Under the pieces are notes generated by a model. That model was not told the DNA's origin and did no database searches. It was given only the letters and a program-made list of their open reading frames with translations. Both the position numbers and the translations under genes were made by a program. Shown piece after piece: positions 16,868 through 26,203 of a stretch of DNA of 59,328 bases (position 1 is its first letter; each line of letters begins with the position of its first letter). The DNA lies in NCBI GenBank assembly GCA_937923945.1, contig CALDWC010000028.1, positions 1 through 59,328 of the forward strand, in the 5' to 3' direction. Source of the stretch: an uncultured Treponema sp. (GTDB taxonomy: Bacteria; Spirochaetota; Spirochaetia; Treponematales; Treponemataceae).

Positions 16868-17941
16868 ATGAAAAAAGTAGCTCTTGTATTTTTTACGACG
16901 CTTGCAGCACTTGCTTTTGCACAAAATGATTTTCAGGTTATCGCTGAAGTAAATTATGCAAAGCGGGAACCGATTACGCTCGGTACTTTAAAAACCTATG
17001 TGAGAAATTTTGAAGCTCCGGCAGGGCGTACATTCACCGTCGACGAGCGGCGGCAGGTTCTGGATTCTTTAATTGCCAGTAAGCTGGTTTTTCAGCTTGC
17101 ACAAAAAGAAGGTATTAAAATTGCCGATTCGCAGATAAATGACGCTTTTGCGAATATGCTCTCGCAAATGGTTGGGCAGCCGGTTTCCGAAAGTCAGTTT
17201 GAATCGGGAATTAAGCAGCAAGGCTATAAATCCCTTGACGAGTTTTTTAACAAACAGATCGGAATGACGGTAGCGCAATATAAAGAATTTATTAGAGGGC
17301 AGCTCACCGCGAACGCATATATCTGGCAAAAATACGGTGCTGAAATCCAAAAAGTTGATGCGACGAATGCCGAAGTTGAAAAATATTATGATCTTCAAAA
17401 GCAGTCGCTGGTTCGTCCCGATATGATAACTTTTTTCTTAGTTGCAGTTGAAAAAAAAGGGCAAACTGCAGCGGAACGGGCGAAAATCGATGCGTTACGC
17501 GGAAGGTTGGTTTCAAACTCGAAAAGCATCACCCAAATTCAAAAAGAATCGCAGCAGGAAAATGCCGGTTTTATCGCAACAAACGGCTATATCGGTAAAA
17601 CAGAGCAGGCGGCACAGGGGCTTGGTATCACAATGGAGCAGTTGCTGGAACTGTTTAATTTTAAAATTAATACCGTTACTGAGGTTCGTGAAATGGATGA
17701 TAACTTTCAATTTTTCATGATTACCGGAAAAGAAAAAATGAAGTTTTTAACCCTTGATGATAAAATTGAGCCGACTCAGGATGTAACGGTGCGCCAGCAG
17801 TTCCAGAGCATGATTCGAGCAAACAAGCAGCAGGAAGCAATTCAATCCTATGCAGCTCAAATCGTGGAATCGGTTAAATCAGATAAAACAGTAAAATATT
17901 CGAAAAATGATGACGAACTGAGAAAATTACTTGCATGGTAA
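16868..17941 (+). CDS. SurA-like periplasmic chaperone
   Basis: A 357-residue exported protein with signal peptide MKKVALVFFTTLAALAFAQ. It has the N-terminal SurA/PrsA-type fold: TFTVDERRQVLDSLIASKLVFQLAQKEGI, SQINDAFANML, and EFFNKQIGMTVAQYKEFIRGQL. The parvulin isomerase domain is not obvious; the region from about 200 to 290 has only weak similarity. A role in folding outer-membrane proteins is inferred. AAGGGG precedes the ATG, and a terminator follows, so it is a single-gene unit. Confidence 0.75.
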   Translation: MKKVALVFFTTLAALAFAQNDFQVIAEVNYAKREPITLGTLKTYVRNFEAPAGRTFTVDERRQVLDSLIASKLVFQLAQKEGIKIADSQINDAFANMLSQMVGQPVSESQFESGIKQQGYKSLDEFFNKQIGMTVAQYKEFIRGQLTANAYIWQKYGAEIQKVDATNAEVEKYYDLQKQSLVRPDMITFFLVAVEKKGQTAAERAKIDALRGRLVSNSKSITQIQKESQQENAGFIATNGYIGKTEQAAQGLGITMEQLLELFNFKINTVTEVREMDDNFQFFMITGKEKMKFLTLDDKIEPTQDVTVRQQFQSMIRANKQQEAIQSYAAQIVESVKSDKTVKYSKNDDELRKLLAW

Positions 17942-17964
17942 TCGATTCGTGCGGTAGATTAGTG

Positions 17965-17998
17965 GCTTGCTGTAATTTATTTTGCGGCAAGCTTTTTT
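17965..17998 (+). terminator. Intrinsic terminator
   Basis: GCTTGCTGTAA pairs with TTGCGGCAAGC (two G-U pairs), followed by seven Ts, 23 bp after the chaperone gene. Confidence 0.85.
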
Positions 17999-18050
17999 TA
18001 TATTGTCTCTACAAAATCGTCTCGGAAACATTGATATGCAACACGAAGGC

Positions 18051-18079
18051 TTGAAACGGATCCGTATTTTTGTTATAAT
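18051..18079 (+). promoter_or_regulatory. Promoter of gatB, near-leaderless
   Basis: TTGAAA, 17-bp spacer, TATAAT; the ATG of gatB follows 8 nt after the -10 box. No Shine-Dalgarno can fit in the 1-2 nt leader. Confidence 0.8.
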
Positions 18080-18087
18080 CCAGACAA

Positions 18088-19563
18088 ATGAGCGATCTAC
18101 AATATGAAGTGATTATAGGCTGTGAAATTCACTGCCAACTTGCGACACACACTAAAGCGTTTTGTGCATGCGAAAACCGATACGGCGGCATGCCGAATTC
18201 CCGTGTGTGTCCCGTCTGTATCGGTTTACCGGGGGCACTTCCATCGGCAAGTCAAGAATACTTTGAACAGGGAATCAAAGCGGGCGTCGCACTCGGTTGT
18301 AAAATAAACGCCGACTCGAAATTTGACCGTAAGCATTATTTTTATCCCGATTTAACGAAGGGCTTTCAAATTACGCAATATGATAAACCTTTGTGCAGTG
18401 AAGGCGGCGTCGATATAAACCTCGCAGCCTCCGGTGAAACGCCGCAATTCAAACATATCCGCATTGAACGCATCCACTTGGAAGAAGATGCCGGAAAGAG
18501 TTTACACATCGGTGAACAGTACAGTTACATTGATTACAACCGCTGCGGCGTTCCGTTGATAGAAATTGTGTCGCTGCCCGATATGTCGTCTCCCGCTGAA
18601 GCCGCCGTATATATGCAAACCGTTCGGGAAATTTTAACTTTTGTCGGCGTAACCGACGGCAACCTCGAAGAAGGTGCTTTACGCTGCGACGCAAACGTCA
18701 ATTTAAAAATAATCGACAACGGAAAAGAATTTCGTACCCGTATTGCCGAAATCAAGAACATGAACTCATACAAAGCGGTACAAGATGCGTGTTCTTATGA
18801 AGTTAAGCGACAACTTGCCGATTACAAGGCGGGAAAAGCACTCCCGTTCGCAGTTGGATACAAATACACGATGGGTTGGGACGATGCCAAAGGCGAAACG
18901 GTTCTCCAACGGACAAAAACGAAAAATGTCGATTACCGCTTTATGGGCGAAAAAGATTTACCGCCGATTCATCTGGATCAGGACTTTATCACCCGTGTTT
19001 CAAAAAGTGTCGGCGAATTACCCGAAGCAAAACGCCAGCGATTTTTACGCGACTTCGGGCTTTCAAACTTTGATGTGCAAACTTTAACGGGTTCGCGAGA
19101 ATTGAGCGAATGGTTTGAACAGGCGGTTATCGGAGCACGCGATATTAAAAAAATTGCAAACTGGATTTTAGCGGAAGTGTTGGCAGTTATCAACGAACGC
19201 GGAATTACGCTTGCAGAGCTGCCGTTTAAAGCGAACGATATAACCGAGTTGGTTAACGCGATTGAATGCGGAAAAATTACCGGTAAGCAAGCAAAGGACG
19301 TTTTTGCACAAATGCTCGCAACCGGTGAAAAGCCTGCGACGATTATTACAAAAAGCGGGTACGAACAAATCAGCGATATTGCGGCGATTGAAAAAATCGT
19401 TGACCAAGTGCTGGCGGAAAACACAGCCGCTGTCAATGACTGGAAAAACGGAAAAACGAACGTTGCCGGTTGGCTGATGGGACAGGTAATGAAAAAATCC
19501 CACGGAAAAGCGAATCCCGCCGAAGCGACAAAACTTGTACAGGAAAAGCTGAAAGCGTTATAA
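18088..19563 (+). CDS. gatB: Asp-tRNA(Asn)/Glu-tRNA(Gln) amidotransferase subunit B
   Basis: GatB carries the kinase and tRNA-binding parts of the GatCAB complex, which converts Glu-tRNA(Gln) and/or Asp-tRNA(Asn) to the amide form. The 491-residue protein shows the family motifs YEVIIGCEIHCQL, RVCPVCIGLPGALP, RKHYFYPDLTKGFQITQYD and GVPLIEIVSLPD, and a C-terminal YqeY-like tail (NWKNGKTNVAGWLMGQVMKKSHGKANP, read from about residue 455 with small differences). gatA and gatC are not nearby. Its stop shares one base with the next ATG (TAATG), coupling it to an ABC ATPase gene. Confidence 0.97.
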   Translation: MSDLQYEVIIGCEIHCQLATHTKAFCACENRYGGMPNSRVCPVCIGLPGALPSASQEYFEQGIKAGVALGCKINADSKFDRKHYFYPDLTKGFQITQYDKPLCSEGGVDINLAASGETPQFKHIRIERIHLEEDAGKSLHIGEQYSYIDYNRCGVPLIEIVSLPDMSSPAEAAVYMQTVREILTFVGVTDGNLEEGALRCDANVNLKIIDNGKEFRTRIAEIKNMNSYKAVQDACSYEVKRQLADYKAGKALPFAVGYKYTMGWDDAKGETVLQRTKTKNVDYRFMGEKDLPPIHLDQDFITRVSKSVGELPEAKRQRFLRDFGLSNFDVQTLTGSRELSEWFEQAVIGARDIKKIANWILAEVLAVINERGITLAELPFKANDITELVNAIECGKITGKQAKDVFAQMLATGEKPATIITKSGYEQISDIAAIEKIVDQVLAENTAAVNDWKNGKTNVAGWLMGQVMKKSHGKANPAEATKLVQEKLKAL

Positions 19564-20327
19564 TGAGCGATGTAATTTTAAAGTTACACAATATTACGAA
19601 AGTTTTTTACGAAGGTGCAAAAAAAACTACAGCGTGCGATCGCGTTTCTTTTGAAGTTCATGCCGGAACTGCCGTGTCGCTCCTCGGGCTGAACGGAGCA
19701 GGCAAAAGTACGCTCATCAACATTATCAGTACACAGCTGGAGCCGACTTCCGGCTCAGCGGAAATTTTTGGCTATTCGCTGGACGCTCCGCTCGAAATAA
19801 AAAAGCGAGTGGGCGTTTTGCATGAACGGAATCCTTTGTATGAAAATATGCGTGTGATTGATTTTCTGCGGTTTTGCCAAAATATGTACGGTATCACTGA
19901 TGCCGAATTGATTGACTCGGTGTGTGAGCAGTGGAATCTTTCAACGGTACAATATTTACCGATACGGAATTTGTCGAAAGGTTTTAAACAACGGGTCGGG
20001 TTAGCGGCTTGCTTGGTACATCGCCCCGCACTTTTGATTTTAGATGAACCGACCTCCGGTTTAGATGCCGTTCAGCAAGCCGAGTTTGAAAAAAATATTG
20101 CAAACTTGCTTCCTGAAACAACGCTCCTTTTATGCACGCACGATTTGGAACACGCGACGCGACTTTGTACGGAACATATTCTGCTTGCAAAGGGGCGTGT
20201 TACCGCACAGGGAACCGTTTCAGACATTGCCGAGACGCTTCTCAGCGAACCGTTCGATGTAATTTCCGACGAAACAGCGAGCAGCAGTACGCTCCGCCGC
20301 GCCTTTGAAGCCTTATCGAAGCACTGA
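19563..20327 (+). CDS. Orphan ABC transporter ATPase
   Basis: A 254-residue nucleotide-binding protein: Walker A LNGAGKST, signature LSKGFKQRVGL, Walker B LLILDEPTSGLD, then LLLCTHDLEHATRLC. It most resembles NatA/GldA-type ATPases that pair with a separate membrane subunit. No permease is adjacent; the gene downstream is on the other strand. It overlaps the gatB stop by one base. Its last two codons and stop (AAG-CAC-TGA) lie at and inside a MITE end, so the natural C-terminus may have been changed. Confidence 0.88.
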   Translation: MSDVILKLHNITKVFYEGAKKTTACDRVSFEVHAGTAVSLLGLNGAGKSTLINIISTQLEPTSGSAEIFGYSLDAPLEIKKRVGVLHERNPLYENMRVIDFLRFCQNMYGITDAELIDSVCEQWNLSTVQYLPIRNLSKGFKQRVGLAACLVHRPALLILDEPTSGLDAVQQAEFEKNIANLLPETTLLLCTHDLEHATRLCTEHILLAKGRVTAQGTVSDIAETLLSEPFDVISDETASSSTLRRAFEALSKH

Positions 20328-20375
20328 TTACTTCAATTGATAATTGAGGGTATCTTTCAAAAATTAAAAGTTTCA
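20321..20375 (-). mobile_element. MITE fragment, long subtype
   Basis: GCACTGATTACTTCAATTGA, then TAATTGAGGGTATCTTTCAAAAA, matches in inverse the right third of the element at 46857-47037, with scattered changes. The rest is missing. It supplies the stop codon of the ABC ATPase gene. Confidence 0.65.
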
Positions 20376-20387
20376 CCCCCAAACCGA

Positions 20388-22046
20388 TTAATATATCGCG
20401 GTGACTTTCGGTATCGCCCACAATGAATTATACGCTGCAAGACCGGTACTTTCTTCCCAGATTTGCCGCGAAGCGTATGCCTTGCCCTTGTTGACAATCA
20501 TACTGCCGGAAAGCATTTGCGTTTGTGTTTGTCGGTCGCGGGAAAACGCAATGTGTAAACCGTCCAGTTTTGCGAAAAACTCCATCGGTGCTTTATCCGC
20601 CGCAAACGGCATATTCAACGCAGCGGCTGCATCGAGCGGTACCCACCCGATCCCGTCGAGATAAAATTCATTCCACCAGTGCGCTTGTGCTTGTTGGCGG
20701 TTTCCGATAATAATTCCCGAAACTTGTACGCACGGAATACCCAAAGCCCGCAGCAAGGTACAATACATCAGTGAAAGCTCATAGGCATCCGCGCGATTGC
20801 TGCGAAAGCACTGCAAAATATCCGGTTCTGCATTGATGGGACGTTTTTCCGGTTTAATGTTTTCCACCAAATAGGTGAACACCTTTTTCGCATTGTTGTA
20901 CGGATTTTTTGAACCGCCGGTAATTTTTTGCGCCAAATTGAGTACTTCAGCCGCATCGGACGGAATACCATCCTGCGCTTTGATAAAACGTAACACCTCC
21001 GGTTTGAGTGACACCGCAGCGGAAACTTGCACCGGATTTACCGTAACCGCCGTATCATAGGTATCAAGACCGATATTTTCGGCAACAGCGATTTTACTTT
21101 CTTCGGTTAATTGTTCAAAACGATAAATATTGCCGCCTTGAAAATTCACCGCAAAGGCTTGCGGGTCGGTTGACTGTATTACCTGATTTTTTTGCGTAGA
21201 ACTGGTTATCGGATGCGGTATACTCAAAAACAGCGTATTTTGCGACGTCCGAATTTTAAAATCCTGCGCATTTGTCGAAAGTGAAAGTAATATCGTTCGT
21301 TTATTTGAAATCACCTTTTTGCCGGCGCGAGCAGAAACCGAAAAAGGAAACGGCTTACTGAATCCCGCTTCCGTTTGAACGAGAATATTTCCCGATTGCG
21401 CCGTTTCCGGTACCGCTACGGTAATTTCCGTATCACTCCAACTCACAAAATCAAAGTTATCATTACTGCAAAATGCACCGACGAGTTCGCCCGCTGTTTC
21501 CGGCAAAAAATTTTCATCCAGTTCGGTAAAAACTACTTGCGCATTTTTCCGCGTCGCCCCGAAGTTGTTGCCGTAAATCGTAATTTTTTCACCGACGCTT
21601 CCGCTTTTTTTACTGAGAGCGGTAATCTCCGGTTGGAGCGTTAAACGCGCCGTTTGCTGTACCTGCGGTAACTCCTCTTTATTGGTTAAAATAAACCGCT
21701 GTGAAGTTAAATTCGCTTTCGTAACAGAAACTAAACTCGTATCAAAATTTTTCGGCGCTTTTACGACGATTTTTTCATCTGTCCAAGAAATACAAAGCGT
21801 TGAAGGAAAAAATTCATCGCCGAAACGTACTCCGGCTGCCGTATCCGGTAAACCGAAATTTTTACCTAAAATAGTAACCGTATCGTTGGGAGAAACAACG
21901 GTCGGAAAAAGAGAATCAATTGCAGGTTTTTGGCGGAAAAGTCCGAATGCAAACCGAAGTATAAAAACGATTAAAACGCAAACGGTTAAAAAACTAATTA
22001 CTCGAAAAAGCGGTGATTTTTTAAGCGCGTATGTAAAACGGTTCAT
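20388..22046 (-). CDS. IPT/TIG-transglutaminase-fold protein lacking the catalytic Cys
   Basis: A 552-residue protein anchored by one N-terminal helix (residues 15-36). Two IPT/TIG immunoglobulin-like domains (about 42-127 and 138-238) follow, then a transglutaminase-like core (about 365-475). In that core His456 (AHWWNEFYLDGIGW) and Asp472 (WVPLD) are in place, but the Cys ten residues before LLRALGIP is Ala421 (RADAYEL). So it is probably a non-catalytic fold. It is the third gene of the sigma / anti-sigma operon, starting one base into the anti-sigma stop. A periplasmic binding or sensing role is inferred. Confidence 0.8.
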   Translation of the reverse strand: MNRFTYALKKSPLFRVISFLTVCVLIVFILRFAFGLFRQKPAIDSLFPTVVSPNDTVTILGKNFGLPDTAAGVRFGDEFFPSTLCISWTDEKIVVKAPKNFDTSLVSVTKANLTSQRFILTNKEELPQVQQTARLTLQPEITALSKKSGSVGEKITIYGNNFGATRKNAQVVFTELDENFLPETAGELVGAFCSNDNFDFVSWSDTEITVAVPETAQSGNILVQTEAGFSKPFPFSVSARAGKKVISNKRTILLSLSTNAQDFKIRTSQNTLFLSIPHPITSSTQKNQVIQSTDPQAFAVNFQGGNIYRFEQLTEESKIAVAENIGLDTYDTAVTVNPVQVSAAVSLKPEVLRFIKAQDGIPSDAAEVLNLAQKITGGSKNPYNNAKKVFTYLVENIKPEKRPINAEPDILQCFRSNRADAYELSLMYCTLLRALGIPCVQVSGIIIGNRQQAQAHWWNEFYLDGIGWVPLDAAAALNMPFAADKAPMEFFAKLDGLHIAFSRDRQTQTQMLSGSMIVNKGKAYASRQIWEESTGLAAYNSLWAIPKVTAIY

Positions 22047-22672
22047 TACTCATTCGGCTCTTTTGTTTCAATAGGCGGTACTTGCCGGAAAATTGTGCTG
22101 TATTGTTCAAACGGAAATGCATTCGCCGGCATATTAATCACAATGAAGTTTCCTTCCTGATTTTGTGACGGCATGTAAAGCCGCAAAAAGCCGCTTACTC
22201 CGGAATTAAAATCCGGTTGCCTTTGTGCCGCATTTGTTCCCCGCGTCATCGTAGCGGATGCTTGAAATACCGGATAGGCGAATTGTTCCATGTTTCGCTT
22301 TTGTGTCGTTGCTGCAAAAAAGGTGAATGCCGGCAAAAAAAGTAACGCCAGCACGGCTGCAGCTAACATCGGAACCGGCAGTTTAATGCTCCTTTGCCAA
22401 AATTGCCTGCTACCGGTATCTTCATGCAACGAGCGGTTTTTCATCGCTTTAACTTTTGCCGAAAGCTTCGCAAACGAAACTTCATAGTTAAAATTCGCCT
22501 CATCACCGCCACACGGGTGTTTTAAAACAGTACTGATTTTTGTGTACTTTTCGTATGTAGCGTTACATGTAGGACATTCATGCAGATGCTTTTCCAGTTT
22601 TTCTTTCCACGGGGAAGGAAGCTGACCGTCAACATATTCAGAAATAACAATTTTGTCAGGACAAATAGACAT
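22046..22672 (-). CDS. Zinc-finger anti-sigma factor
   Basis: A 208-residue membrane protein. The N-terminal zinc-binding anti-sigma motif is seen in LPSPWKEKLEKHLHECPTCNATYEKY (His-x3-Cys-x2-Cys). One membrane helix follows (PMLAAAVLALLFLPAFTFFA) and about 90 periplasmic residues without a recognised fold. It overlaps the end of the sigma gene by 17 nt, the usual arrangement for an ECF sigma and its regulator. It should hold the sigma factor at the membrane until a signal arrives. Confidence 0.85.
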   Translation of the reverse strand: MSICPDKIVISEYVDGQLPSPWKEKLEKHLHECPTCNATYEKYTKISTVLKHPCGGDEANFNYEVSFAKLSAKVKAMKNRSLHEDTGSRQFWQRSIKLPVPMLAAAVLALLFLPAFTFFAATTQKRNMEQFAYPVFQASATMTRGTNAAQRQPDFNSGVSGFLRLYMPSQNQEGNFIVINMPANAFPFEQYSTIFRQVPPIETKEPNE

Positions 22673-23210
22673 CGGATTCTCCTATGAGTGCTGCTAGTTT
22701 TTCTCTGGCTCGAAACACTCGAACTTTTACATTACCTTCAGTGATACCGAGTATGCGACCGATTTCTTTGTAGTTCAAATCGCCGTACTCTTTTAATTGT
22801 AGAACAATTCTGAGCTTCTCGGGTAACAAATCTAATGCATTATTTACAATTTCCGATGTTTCCTGCTTCAAAAATACTTCTTCGCCGGTATCCGCTTTTC
22901 GAGTATCTTCCTTAAATGCTTTCGCATATGCTTTGCGTTCCCGTCCTTTTCGTTTTACCTGATTGAGTGAGGCGTTTTTTACCACCCGAATCAGCCAAAA
23001 CTTTGCATCATTTATCGAAGGAAACTGCATTTGTTTTTCAACCATTTTAATCAAACTGTCATGGCATAAATCTTCGGCAATATCTTCCGTCCGCACAATA
23101 TTGTAGGCGACTTTAAACAAAACGGGCATCAGCTCACTGTAAATTCTTTGAAAATCGCTATCGTTCGTCGCATCTAAAACTTCTATCGTATTAAATGTAT
23201 CCGTTTCCAC
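22656..23210 (-). CDS. ECF-family RNA polymerase sigma factor
   Basis: A 184-residue sigma-24-type factor. Region 2 is FKVAYNIVRTEDIAEDLCHDSLIKM with NDAKFWLIRVVKNASLNQVKR. Region 4 is LPEKLRIVLQLKEYGDLNYKEIGRILGITEGNVKVRVFRAREKL (seen as consecutive segments). The start is GTG at 23210, with GGAGG 7 nt upstream. A competing ATG 5 nt away is out of frame. It lies downstream of cysS on the same strand, as I recall for the T. pallidum sigma-24 gene. Targets are unknown, but its own operon is a likely one. Confidence 0.92.
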   Translation of the reverse strand: METDTFNTIEVLDATNDSDFQRIYSELMPVLFKVAYNIVRTEDIAEDLCHDSLIKMVEKQMQFPSINDAKFWLIRVVKNASLNQVKRKGRERKAYAKAFKEDTRKADTGEEVFLKQETSEIVNNALDLLPEKLRIVLQLKEYGDLNYKEIGRILGITEGNVKVRVFRAREKLAALIGESDVYLS

Positions 23211-23297
23211 TCATTTTCCTCCACTAAATTGAGCAGCTTTTCAAAACTGCCCGCGCATTTGATAGAAATGCAACCTATCGGTTAGGTAAAATCGCCG

Positions 23298-24761
23298 CTA
23301 GCGTTTTTTCCACGTTGTTCCCGTCGGACTATCTTCTAAAACGATTCCCATCGCATTCAGTTCTTCACGGATCTTGTCGGCAAGTTCAAAATTTTTATTC
23401 TTTTTCGCTTCGCTCCGCTTTGCTACCATCGCATCAATCCGCGCATCTGCTTCGGTTTTTTCCGGCTCCGGCTGGATTTGCCGCTCCAGTAATTTTAACC
23501 CCAGCACTTCATCAAAAATTTTGATTAATCGTACGCAGTCGCTTGCCGAAAGTGTTTTTTCTTTTAATGTCGCATTTAAAACGGACAAGGCTTTCGGAGT
23601 CGAAATATCCTGCATAATCGCTTCGGCAAAATCCGTCACCAAATTCCGAGCGGTTTCATTGGAAAATTGCTGCAAAGCCGATTCGTAAGTGAGCGGTTCG
23701 CTGTGCAGTATTTTTTCAACGTCGGCTTTATCACATTCGTCGACAATTTTTTGAATTTTTGCCATGAGGCTTTTTCGGGAGCTTTTTGCCGTTTCAAGCG
23801 AAGTCCACGAAAATTTAATTTGACTGCGGTAATGTCCGCCCAATAACAGCAAGCGGTAATCCAGCGGGTTAAAGCCTTCTTGAATTAAATTATCCAAAAT
23901 CAGAAAATTTCCCTCGGATTTGGACATTTTACCTTTTTCCAAGACTAAAAATTCGTTGTGTAGCCAATAATTAACCCACTTTTCACCGGTAGCGCCTTCC
24001 GACTGCGCTATTTCGTTAGTATGGTGAATCCGCACATGGTCAATACCGCCCGTGTGTATATCGATTTTTTTACCTAAATACCGCATGCTCATCGCAGAAC
24101 ACTCGATGTGCCAACCCGGATAACCGCGCCCCCACGGAGAATCCCACAAAAGTGCGTGATTTTCAAACTTGCTGTTGGTGAACCAAAGCACGAAATCGAG
24201 CGGATTTTTTTTGTTTTTGTCAACTTCAATGCGCGCGCCCGCTTTTAATTCGTCCAATTTTATGTTGGCAAGCTCGCCGTATTTCGGAAACGTTGAAATA
24301 TCATAATAGAGATTTCCGCCGGCAAAATAGGTGTGCCCGTTAGCTTCAATTTGCTGAATCAGCGCAATCATATCGGGAATGTGGTCGGTTGCTTTGCACA
24401 CCACGTCCGGCTTACGGATATTGAGTCGCTCGCAGTCGTAAAAAAACGCCCGCGAATAAAAGTCGGCGATTTCCAAAACCGATTTTCCGCGCTCTTTTGC
24501 CGATCGGAGCATTTTATCTTCACCGCTGTCAGCGTCGTCCGACAAATGTCCGACGTCGGTAATATTCATCACATGTTTCGTTTTATATCCTAAAAACTGA
24601 AGACTTCGGGCGAGCGTGTCTTGAAAAACATAAGCCCGCAAATTTCCGATGTGTGCATAATTATAGACGGTCGGTCCGCAACCGTAAAAACCGGCATGTC
24701 CCGGAACAATCGGGTGAAATTCCTGTAAACTTGCACCAAGCGTATTATATAATTTGAGCAT
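23298..24761 (-). CDS. cysS: Cysteinyl-tRNA synthetase
   Basis: A class I synthetase of 487 residues. It shows the HIGH-type motif (YNYAHIGNLRAY), the zinc-site segments (CGPTVY near residue 28, WHIECSAM, and GGIDHVRIHHTNEIAQSE), and KMSKS (KGKMSKSEGNF). The C-terminal helical domain ends with ELADKIREELNAMGIVLEDSPTGTTW, typical of the family. An AAAGGATAGG box precedes the ATG. Full length. Confidence 0.97.
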   Translation of the reverse strand: MLKLYNTLGASLQEFHPIVPGHAGFYGCGPTVYNYAHIGNLRAYVFQDTLARSLQFLGYKTKHVMNITDVGHLSDDADSGEDKMLRSAKERGKSVLEIADFYSRAFFYDCERLNIRKPDVVCKATDHIPDMIALIQQIEANGHTYFAGGNLYYDISTFPKYGELANIKLDELKAGARIEVDKNKKNPLDFVLWFTNSKFENHALLWDSPWGRGYPGWHIECSAMSMRYLGKKIDIHTGGIDHVRIHHTNEIAQSEGATGEKWVNYWLHNEFLVLEKGKMSKSEGNFLILDNLIQEGFNPLDYRLLLLGGHYRSQIKFSWTSLETAKSSRKSLMAKIQKIVDECDKADVEKILHSEPLTYESALQQFSNETARNLVTDFAEAIMQDISTPKALSVLNATLKEKTLSASDCVRLIKIFDEVLGLKLLERQIQPEPEKTEADARIDAMVAKRSEAKKNKNFELADKIREELNAMGIVLEDSPTGTTWKKR

Positions 24762-24989
24762 ATCCTATCCTTTTTTGTACCGTTTCCGGCTCATTTCCGA
24801 AATATCAAGTTTTCAGAAAATTCATTATACTGCATTTTTATCAAAAAAGCAAGATCCGATTTTATTTTTATTCACCGAAGGCTTTTTGCATAATCCGCGA
24901 TAAGCGGTTTGCGATGATTCTGCTTTGCCGGAAGAGGTGAAAAAACTTTTATTTTCTGTATAATTTGAAAAGAGGAAACGAGGGCTTTT

Positions 24990-25328
24990 ATGAAAAAATT
25001 GTACGGTATTTTGTTTTTCATTTTTACCGCTTTTGTGATTTCATGCACAAATGGAGGTAAAATCGATAAACTGCTGGATGATTATGAAAAGTTAATCGAT
25101 GATACCATTAAACTCAATACAAAAATGAGCGATCCGCATTTTAATTTAAATGCCAAAGAGGTCGCCGATATTTATCAACTGATGCAGCGAAAAAAACGCG
25201 TTTACGATCAAATGGACGCAATTGATTTGAGCGAATATTCGCCGGAGCAGCGACAACGGCTTGAATCGTTATATGTAAAAATCAATGAGTTTTATAAAAC
25301 ACGGAAGTATGGGATTTTTAATCTCTGA
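24990..25328 (+). CDS. Small putative lipoprotein
   Basis: A 112-residue protein with a lipoprotein signal peptide (FFIFTAFVISC, lipobox VISC). The mature part is helical and charged (DKLLDDYEKLIDDTIKLNTK). Family not recognised. A TATAAT box at 24959-24964 and GAGGAAACGAGGG before the ATG give it its own expression signals. The 228 bp upstream, to cysS, hold only these signals and AT-rich sequence. Confidence 0.75.
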   Translation: MKKLYGILFFIFTAFVISCTNGGKIDKLLDDYEKLIDDTIKLNTKMSDPHFNLNAKEVADIYQLMQRKKRVYDQMDAIDLSEYSPEQRQRLESLYVKINEFYKTRKYGIFNL

Positions 25329-25420
25329 TACAATGCTCGAAAATATTTTTGACAGGAAAAGAGATTTACACGGTTGACAAAACCAAACAAAAAGATATAA
25401 TTGTCCGCAGTGGAGTTTTT

Positions 25421-25669
25421 ATGGTTTCTATTATTGTTGGTATAATTTTTATTTTAGCAATGGTATTTATGGCTCTGTCGCCGGCTACGCTCGGTTTCGG
25501 ACTCGGTTGGGGCGCCGATATTTTGGCTTTTTTACGCGGCGGCGTACCTGTTTTACTGGTTTTGCTGGGAATTATTTCGGTGTTTATCGGAATCGCCGAT
25601 ATCAAGGATAAACAGGACGCAAAAAAAGAAGAAGAAGCAATGCGCCTCGAAGAAGAAAATAAAAAATAA
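25421..25669 (+). CDS. Small two-helix membrane protein
   Basis: An 82-residue protein with two hydrophobic segments (SIIVGIIFILAMVFMAL and VPVLLVLLGIISVFIGIA) and a charged tail (KDKQDAKKEEEAMRLEEENKK). The ATG at 25421 has GGAG 5 nt upstream. A TTG at 25349 would add 24 polar residues. No family recognised. Confidence 0.6.
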   Translation: MVSIIVGIIFILAMVFMALSPATLGFGLGWGADILAFLRGGVPVLLVLLGIISVFIGIADIKDKQDAKKEEEAMRLEEENKK

Positions 25670-25691
25670 CTGAAAATAATTATTCACATAC

Positions 25692-25720
25692 TTGACAAAA
25701 AAGCTGCTTTGTGATAGAAT
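25692..25720 (+). promoter_or_regulatory. Promoter of rplM-rpsI
   Basis: TTGACA, 17-bp spacer, TAGAAT, 44 nt before rplM. Confidence 0.85.
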
Positions 25721-25764
25721 ACAAAACCCGTTATCTATTTTTATTTTGTTAAGGTGTTTATGGT

Positions 25765-26193
25765 ATGAAAACTATTTTTATAAAAGACCAAGATATCCAA
25801 AAGAAGTGGTATCTTATCGACGCTGAGGGGAAACCTCTTGGTCGCGTTGCAGCAAAAGCTGCATCTCTTTTGCGCGGAAAGCACAAAGTAACTTTTACGC
25901 CCCACCAAGATTGTGGTGATTGTGTCGTTATTATTAATGCCGGAAAAGTTGCCGTTACCGGTAATAAGCACGACGCAAAGTTGTATCATCATCACACCGG
26001 GTATGTCGGTGGTTTAAAAACGGTCAGCTTCGAAAAACTGATTGAAAAAAAACCGACGGAGCCGCTGTATATTGCAATCAAGGGTATGTTACCCAATGGT
26101 GCTTTGGGAAGAAAAATGATCGGAAACTTGCGGATTTATGCCGGTGCGGAACAATTACATACGGCGCAAATCCCCGAAAAGATTGAACTGTAA
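25765..26193 (+). CDS. rplM: 50S ribosomal protein L13
   Basis: A 142-residue protein with the L13 hallmarks: WYLIDAEGKPLGRVAAKAASLLRGK, HQDCGDCVVIINAGKV and MLPNGALGRKM. It lies 10 nt before rpsI, the near-universal bacterial pairing. Confidence 0.97.
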   Translation: MKTIFIKDQDIQKKWYLIDAEGKPLGRVAAKAASLLRGKHKVTFTPHQDCGDCVVIINAGKVAVTGNKHDAKLYHHHTGYVGGLKTVSFEKLIEKKPTEPLYIAIKGMLPNGALGRKMIGNLRIYAGAEQLHTAQIPEKIEL

Positions 26194-26203
26194 GGAGTAG
26201 TAC

